Shown here piece by piece: positions 14,303 through 17,701 of a DNA stretch of 17,701 nt; within the stretch, counting starts at the first letter, position 1; the number at the start of each line of letters is the position of its first letter. The stretch covers positions 1 to 17,701 of the forward strand of contig CAZOOK010000062.1 of NCBI GenBank assembly GCA_964581385.1, given 5' to 3'. The notes beneath the pieces were generated by a model, which was not told where the DNA came from, did not search any database, and saw nothing but the letters and a program-made list of their open reading frames with translations. The translations under genes were made by a program, and so were the position numbers. The DNA is from CAZOOK01 sp964581385. GTDB lineage: Bacteria; Pseudomonadota; Gammaproteobacteria; Nevskiales; Nevskiaceae.

Positions 14303-14473
14303 GCGTCACCGATCCACATCGCCGCCGGCGATGACGATCGACGCGTGACGCTGTGGACACCTCGTATCAAAGCGACGACGTGTCCCCGGCTGCCGATGAC
14401 TGCGGCAGCCGTCGCGGCCCTACGGGCGCGGTAATCCGCTTTTTTATTTGCTGTGCAGCCGCAAGGGCTGCAC
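14303..14473 (+). repeat. Multi-hairpin repeat, copy 2
   Basis: This second copy has the same five hairpins as 12374-12538. The inner stem of the first hairpin is ATCGCC/GGCGAT here versus GTCGCC/GGCGAC in copy 1, a compensatory change on both sides. The third stem is CGGCTGCC/GGCAGCCG (14387-14411). The fourth, GCGG-TAAT-CCGC (14428-14439), is followed by TTTTTTATTT to 14449, so it looks like a terminator. The final hairpin GTGCAGCC/GGCTGCAC (14453-14473) keeps its stem but not its loop. Confidence 0.75.
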
Positions 14474-14543
14474 CCGGCCATCGCCGATGTTTTTGCAAAC
14501 TCCGGCGCTGCTGCTGGCCTGCATTCCGCTCCGTGTGCGCGCT

Positions 14544-14650
14544 TCAAGTGCCGGAGCCGATCGATTGTCGGCGATCGGTCGGCTTGCGCTCCGTTCGACG
14601 GCTGCATGAATCGCGCAGCCGACGAGCCGGTACCGCCGAGCACTTGACCC
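14544..14650 (+). repeat. Structured leader segment containing a 67-bp repeat
   Basis: TCAAGTGC (14544-14551) pairs with GCACTTGA (14640-14647), enclosing CCGATCG/CGATCGG and CGGCTGC/GCAGCCG. The part 14584-14650 is about 80% identical to 15610-15673 (shared core GCGCAGCCGACGAGCCGGT). A C/G-rich hairpin (CCCCCTTCGGGGG) follows near 14685-14697. It lies in the gene-free stretch 14474-14799. Confidence 0.6.
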
Positions 14651-14799
14651 GTGCGCCTACGCGGCGGGCTCCAGAGGCGCCCTCCCCCCTTCGGGGGAAT
14701 GGTCGCGCCCCACTTTCAGCAACAACCACCCAACAGCCACAGCGGGGATCACGGGCGACGGCTTGTACGGTCCTCGATGTGGCGCTTTGGAGATTGATC

Positions 14800-14967
14800 G
14801 TGAAACGCACTACCCCGGAGACCCACGAATTCCGAACCGAACGCCATGCGGCGCTTGCCCTCATCAAACAGAACGAAACGAAATCGACTGTCGTGTTTGC
14901 ATCGCATGCACGGCAAGTCCAGGTGAGACATCCACGCACAGCACCAGCCGCAGTTAGCCACTTATAA
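14800..14967 (+). CDS. Possible small protein, 55 aa (GTG start)
   Basis: GTG 14800 is preceded by GGAG at 14789-14792 with good spacing, and the frame reads MKRTTPETHEFRTERHAALA then LIKQNETKSTVVFASHARQV. The frame is open for 150 codons upstream, but that part crosses the structured repeats and is unlikely to be coding. The product is basic with a probable central helix. No family is recognised and it may be a remnant. It ends 31 nt before the next gene, so the two could be cotranscribed. Confidence 0.4.
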   Translation: MKRTTPETHEFRTERHAALALIKQNETKSTVVFASHARQVQVRHPRTAPAAVSHL

Positions 14968-14998
14968 GCGAATCGCGCACTACTTCGATGGAGTTGCC

Positions 14999-15424
14999 AT
15001 GAAACACATTCTGGTTGTTGTCGATGAATCGTTCGTTGCCGAGGACGGAACGCCGTTTGACGCGGTTGTCGGCGCTCTGGATTTCTGCAATATCCCGGCG
15101 CGTGTCACCGAGATTGATCCTGATACGCCGCCTTCCGTCGCCGAGCTTCACGGAGAGAAAATGCTGTCCGACGATCAACGTACGCAGCTGATCGCGGCCC
15201 TGATTGATCTTGTCACTGAATCCGACGTTGACCATGAAATTCTCATGGACGCAGTCGAGTTCGGCCGGGTCGGACTGAGTGTGATGAGCGATGCCATTCT
15301 GATCGAAACCGCAGACACCTGGTCTGTCGATCCGCTTCAATACGGCATCGATGAAGCGACGCTCGTAAAGCTGCGGCCGGACATCGCGATGGAAGATTCG
15401 CCGGAGCCAGTGCCAGTGACGTAA
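14999..15424 (+). CDS. Acidic hypothetical protein, 141 aa
   Basis: TGGAG lies 8 nt before ATG 14999. The N-terminus (MKHILVVVDESFVAEDGTPF) looks like a beta strand followed by an acidic loop. The rest is mixed alpha/beta with many Asp and Glu and no Cys; no motif gives a function. An acidic, soluble protein near antirestriction genes could be a DNA mimic, but the sequence gives no direct support. A strong hairpin follows the stop. Confidence 0.75.
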   Translation: MKHILVVVDESFVAEDGTPFDAVVGALDFCNIPARVTEIDPDTPPSVAELHGEKMLSDDQRTQLIAALIDLVTESDVDHEILMDAVEFGRVGLSVMSDAILIETADTWSVDPLQYGIDEATLVKLRPDIAMEDSPEPVPVT

Positions 15425-15436
15425 AACCAAGCCGTT

Positions 15437-15480
15437 CGCGCTGCGTAGACATCGAGAACTACGCAGCGCGGAGGTTCTTT
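15437..15480 (+). terminator. 12-bp perfect hairpin terminator
   Basis: CGCGCTGCGTAG (15437-15448) pairs with CTACGCAGCGCG (15459-15470) over a 10-nt loop, then GAGGTTCTTT. It starts 12 nt after the stop of the 14999-15424 gene. Confidence 0.7.
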
Positions 15481-15530
15481 ACTGGCGGTCTTCGCCACGC
15501 CTGTAGACAGCAAGGGTTGGGGCGCCCGCC

Positions 15531-15707
15531 GTTTGCCTTCAGAGCGGTACCACCGTGCTCGCGGCGTCAATGGCGCAACAGCGCGCACGACGCTGCGCGG
15601 CGTGTCGCCTTGCGCTCCGTTCATCGCCTGCAAAACGCGCAGCCGACGAGCCGGTGCCGACGACCATTGACCCCGCTCCGACTCGGTGGACTCAAGGGTC
15701 GGCAAAC
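15531..15707 (+). ncRNA. radC-motif-like RNA with an enlarged 3' segment
   Basis: A closing stem GTTTGCC 15531-15537 / GGCAAAC 15701-15707 is perfect. TACCACCG (15548-15555) follows, then an inner stem GCGTC 15564-15568 / GACGC 15589-15593, then GCTGCGCGGCGTG, all in the order seen in the three clear radC RNAs. The distance from CGTG to the 3' closing arm is about 96 nt here versus about 15 nt in the others, and the extra segment contains the repeat at 15610-15673. It looks like a diverged or expanded member leading the 15751 operon. Confidence 0.5.
15610..15673 (+). repeat. 64-bp repeat, second copy
   Basis: TTGCGCTCCGTTC, GCGCAGCCGACGAGCCGGT and TTGACCC match 14584-14650 in order, with small differences between. 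Both copies lie in gene leaders. A weaker similarity (CGCCTGC...CGAGCC.GTGCCG...CCAT) occurs at about 545-593, upstream of radC. Confidence 0.6.
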
Positions 15708-15750
15708 AGCGCTCGCTTCCGAGCACTGTAACTCTTGAAGGAGCTGATTC

Positions 15751-15966
15751 ATGAAACTCGAAAGCCACCACAACGACGACCGATCCGTTCTGAATACGCA
15801 AGCTGCCATCCTGGCCGGCGATCCCGATATACGCCGCCACTGGCTCAGCATCCCCGAGGATGTGATGGCCGGGATCTTCGAAGAAGTCCAGGAACTGCTC
15901 GACGAGGGCAGCGCTGAATCACATTGGGCGTGGCAGTTCGTCGCGCCCGCCTTGGCGGTTCATTAA
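15751..15966 (+). CDS. Small acidic hypothetical protein, 71 aa
   Basis: GAAGGAG is 8 nt before ATG 15751, a strong ribosome site that decides this start over an upstream ATG in the other frame. The sequence (DPDIRRHWLSIPEDVMAGIF, then EEVQELLDEG) is mainly helical; no family recognised. It is followed 12 nt later by the next gene, so the two form an operon behind the radC-like leader. Confidence 0.75.
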   Translation: MKLESHHNDDRSVLNTQAAILAGDPDIRRHWLSIPEDVMAGIFEEVQELLDEGSAESHWAWQFVAPALAVH

Positions 15967-15978
15967 GGGAGACGCGCC

Positions 15979-16236
15979 ATGACGACTACGAACAACATCG
16001 AGCGCGCCGAGCAGCTGAACAAGCTGCTCAAAGCCGGAGAGTTGGCAGGCGTCTATCAGCTTCTGAAGCCGCTTTCTGCCGAGGAGGCCAACCATACCAC
16101 TCTGTACGCGGGGTTCCCCTGCATCGGCCCGAAGGACAGATCGTTCTGGACCTATACGCAATCGATGCTCGCCAGGGCATGCCGTGTACGCCAGACCGGC
16201 TTTGAATACCGGGAGGGTGAAGTTCGCGCGGCATAG
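15979..16236 (+). CDS. Small hypothetical protein, 85 aa
   Basis: GGGAG is 8 nt before ATG 15979 and the gene follows the previous one by 12 nt. The first 35 residues are helical (NIERAEQLNKLLKAGELAGV), the rest contains FPCIGPKDRSFWTYTQSMLA. It has two Cys but no recognisable metal motif. Function unknown; probably co-expressed with the 71-aa protein. The bases 16237-16328 up to the convergent gene hold no clear terminator. Confidence 0.72.
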   Translation: MTTTNNIERAEQLNKLLKAGELAGVYQLLKPLSAEEANHTTLYAGFPCIGPKDRSFWTYTQSMLARACRVRQTGFEYREGEVRAA

Positions 16237-16328
16237 CGACCGATGGATGGGCGCCTGGTTAACTGCCGGGCGTCCTTTCTCCCGAAAATCGATCGCTCAT
16301 TGCCAGTTACGTTTAGGAACGTCCCCGC

Positions 16329-16556
16329 CTACGCCTGCTCGCGCGAGTCGAGCTCGGCGTTTCCTGCGTCAATCGCCTCGCGCAGCGCTTGCTCGATGAC
16401 CTTCGTTCGATTGAACGCAAGCTTGCCGCCCATTGATGTCAGGCGCTGTTCGAGCGCTTCGATAGCCGCGAAGACTTCCGGACAGATTTTCACCGTGATC
16501 TGCTTTCGATCGACGGTGGTTTGCTCGAACATCGATTGCTTGCCTGGCTTGGCCAT
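16329..16556 (-). CDS. Ribbon-helix-helix-like small DNA-binding protein, 75 aa
   Basis: AGGAG is 8 nt before the ATG on the minus strand. Residues 16-66 read RKQITVKICPEVFAAIEALE, then a loop, then NRTKVIEQALREAID: a beta strand followed by two helices, the plan of CopG/MetJ-type RHH proteins. Such proteins on conjugative elements act as autoregulators, antitoxins or relaxosome factors. No toxin gene is next to it. The palindromic repeat 80-130 bp upstream (16636-16686) would be a sensible operator. The exact role is inferred. Confidence 0.7.
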   Translation of the reverse strand: MAKPGKQSMFEQTTVDRKQITVKICPEVFAAIEALEQRLTSMGGKLAFNRTKVIEQALREAIDAGNAELDSREQA

Positions 16557-16635
16557 GCGGATGACTCCTGAATCGTGTTGTCTGCATCAACGCTTACGCG
16601 CCAACACAATCAGCATGGCAAGTCCGTCAGCGTCA

Positions 16636-16686
16636 ATCAAGACACGCTGAAAATAAACGGATCAACTTTCTGATCCATTTCTTTTG
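16636..16686 (+). repeat. 51-bp direct repeat with hairpin, copy 2
   Basis: This copy has ATCAAG.ACACG..GAAAATAAA, then arms AAACGGATCA (16655-16664) and TGATCCATTT (16671-16680) pairing with one mismatch. It matches 14206-14257 in the same orientation and lies upstream of the minus-strand RHH gene. Confidence 0.6.
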
Positions 16687-17280
16687 AACTACGTCTTGAC
16701 TGTCGATGGATCATGCGCGCGACACTCATTAAACACGTGTTCAATCTTGCGATCATACATGCACGGACATGATCAACGACGTGATTGAGTGGAGGTCTGA
16801 ATGAATGACTCCAAACATTGCCGGTGATGGTCTCGGTCACATCGATTCGATCGACAAACCAACACGTCGGACGTTTCAAAAGCAACGACGCGTGGATGTT
16901 TCCGAGCCCCAGAGAAAATACCACCCACGCTTTGCGTGGGTCCCCGATTAGAGCACACACCTGTGCAAGTTCCTTGCGTCCTAAAAGCCTCTACTAATCA
17001 TTGCCTTTGCGCGACACAAGTGTAGGCCACCCCCGTCTGACTGGCCTACAAATGGACCACACAGTAAGGGCGACTCTAAATAGTTCAATGACTTACAAAG
17101 CAGGCTCTAATTCGGATTGAGGCAAGGCTTTACAAGCGCAAACGCCTAGTGCATGTTATCTCTCGTAGTGCCTTCTATCGCGGGAGTGCGGGCTTCGGCG
17201 GGGCGAGAACTACGGCCATTTCCAACAGGATTTGGTCATTTATCCGCGGCGCTGTTGCGCACGGATCGCCGAGAATTCAA
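16687..17280 (+). other. Candidate origin of transfer region (no gene)
   Basis: No supported gene lies in these 594 bases. Two clean hairpins are present: ACCCACGC-TTT-GCGTGGGT (16923-16941, 8 bp) and TGTAGGCCA / TGGCCTACA (17021-17029 / 17042-17050, 9 bp, 12-nt loop). A/T-richer sequence and short CTCTAA and TTACAA repeats follow at 17073-17138. This is immediately upstream of a small RHH-like gene and traD, and next to a second RHH gene, the usual setting of oriT in F-like systems. The nic site cannot be placed by eye. A 107-residue minus-strand frame (16637-16960) crosses the first hairpin and is not convincing. Confidence 0.45.
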
Positions 17281-17583
17281 ATGCCCGTCATCCGCGTTCG
17301 CGTCTCCGAAAGCGTCATTGAATCCGTCCGTCCGTACGCTCGCTCCCAGAAGATTCCCTACCTCTCGACCGCCCTCAAAAAGCTCGTCGACATCAGCCTC
17401 GAAGCGGAGGCGACCCGGCAGGATATCGACACTGTCATCCGCCGCCAGCAGGCGCTTGCATACCTGATCAGTGAGATCCTGGTGACCAACCGCCTGATCC
17501 TCGAAGGCCGCACGCGGGAGGGCCACCAGCGCGTCAAGGAGCTGACCGGCGAGGTCTACCAGCAGCTGCTGCAGCAGACCTGA
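17281..17583 (+). CDS. Small ribbon-helix-helix/coiled-coil transfer accessory protein, 100 aa
   Basis: MPVIRVRVSESVIESVRPYA and the following STALKKLVDISLEA look like an N-terminal beta strand plus helix-turn-helix of RHH type; residues 45-98 form long amphipathic helices (RQDIDTVIRRQQALAYLISE). A small DNA-binding protein directly before traD resembles TraM-like relaxosome proteins, which bind oriT and contact the coupling protein; sequence identity to TraM is not evident, so this is by context. ATG 17281 is preferred because the 44 residues upstream look non-coding, though the ribosome site there is weak. The traD start follows 10 nt after the stop. Confidence 0.7.
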   Translation: MPVIRVRVSESVIESVRPYARSQKIPYLSTALKKLVDISLEAEATRQDIDTVIRRQQALAYLISEILVTNRLILEGRTREGHQRVKELTGEVYQQLLQQT

Positions 17584-17593
17584 GGGGCGCGCC

Positions 17594-17701
17594 ATGAAAG
17601 GCCTACAAAACTCCGCGATCGGGGATTTCACGCGCGGCGGACAGACCGTTTTGATGTTTGTCCGCATGATCGGCGAGGTGCTGCAGCAGTTCACGCGCTA
17701 C
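17594..17701 (+). CDS. traD: TraD-like type IV coupling protein, N-terminal fragment (runs off the window)
   Basis: GAGGGG is 7 nt before ATG 17594 and the frame is open to the window end (36 codons). It reads MKGLQNSAIGDFTRGGQTVL and then MFVRMIGEVLQQFTRY. The F-T-R-G-G-Q-T...M..R M...... pattern at the very N-terminus is characteristic of F-family TraD/SXT TraD proteins just before the first membrane segment. These are hexameric ATPases that bring the relaxosome to the type IV secretion channel. Only the extreme N-terminus is visible; ATPase motifs lie outside the window. Confidence 0.65.
   Translation, partial: MKGLQNSAIGDFTRGGQTVLMFVRMIGEVLQQFTRY

Noticed and set aside
14353..14799. Upstream part of a 204-residue plus-strand ORF
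   Set aside because: It runs through the multi-hairpin repeat and its terminator; only the last 55 codons with their own ribosome site are plausible.
16637..16960. 107-residue minus-strand ORF
   Set aside because: Starts with GTG without a proper ribosome site and crosses a perfect hairpin in the likely oriT region; possible but unsupported.
1..17701. CRISPR arrays, tRNA or rRNA genes, complete insertion sequences
   Set aside because: No regularly spaced repeats, no tRNA cloverleaf or rRNA sequence and no intact transposase were seen; only the IS30-like stub remains.

Overview
The window looks like part of a conjugative element (integrative element or plasmid) from a GC-rich proteobacterium, most likely Burkholderiales or Xanthomonadales. 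The reasons are GC-rich, Shine-Dalgarno-led genes; RadC, a DNA-methyltransferase-like protein and an ArdC-type antirestriction protein as separate units; radC-motif RNA leaders in front of them; and, at the right edge, a small ribbon-helix-helix-like protein followed by the start of a TraD-like coupling protein. The genus cannot be named from the sequence alone.

Layout. 1-80: the torn end of a short-chain dehydrogenase gene, ending at an inverted repeat that overlaps the first element gene. 111-3625: plus-strand accessory genes (small ORF, radC, methyltransferase-like gene, a frameshifted small conserved gene, a small HTH-like ORF, and a DUF7007-like gene broken by an in-frame stop). 3708-11686: a minus-strand cargo block made of a 1647-residue secreted Rhs/YD-repeat protein with a PD-(D/E)XK-type C-terminal domain, its probable immunity gene 6 nt downstream, and a lipoprotein resembling DUF4185 proteins preceded by a perfect CRP-type site. 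An IS30-like transposase remnant lies at the right edge of this block. 11890-14800: largely non-coding and highly structured, interrupted by ardC. It holds a 231-bp imperfect palindrome followed by a terminator, two copies of a 170-nt multi-hairpin repeat, and a radC RNA. 14800-16556: small unknown genes plus a minus-strand RHH-like gene, bracketed by a 52-bp direct repeat. 16640-17280: a non-coding stretch with two clean hairpins that is a good oriT candidate. 17281-17701: transfer genes.

How the genes may work together: RadC, the methyltransferase-like protein and ArdC are typical of the first genes delivered in conjugation, protecting and repairing incoming DNA. Each carries the same structured leader, so they probably form a co-regulated regulon although each is its own transcription unit. 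The Rhs-immunity pair is competition cargo. The most interesting features here are non-coding: at least four families of structured or repeated intergenic sequence, some with compensatory base changes between copies.
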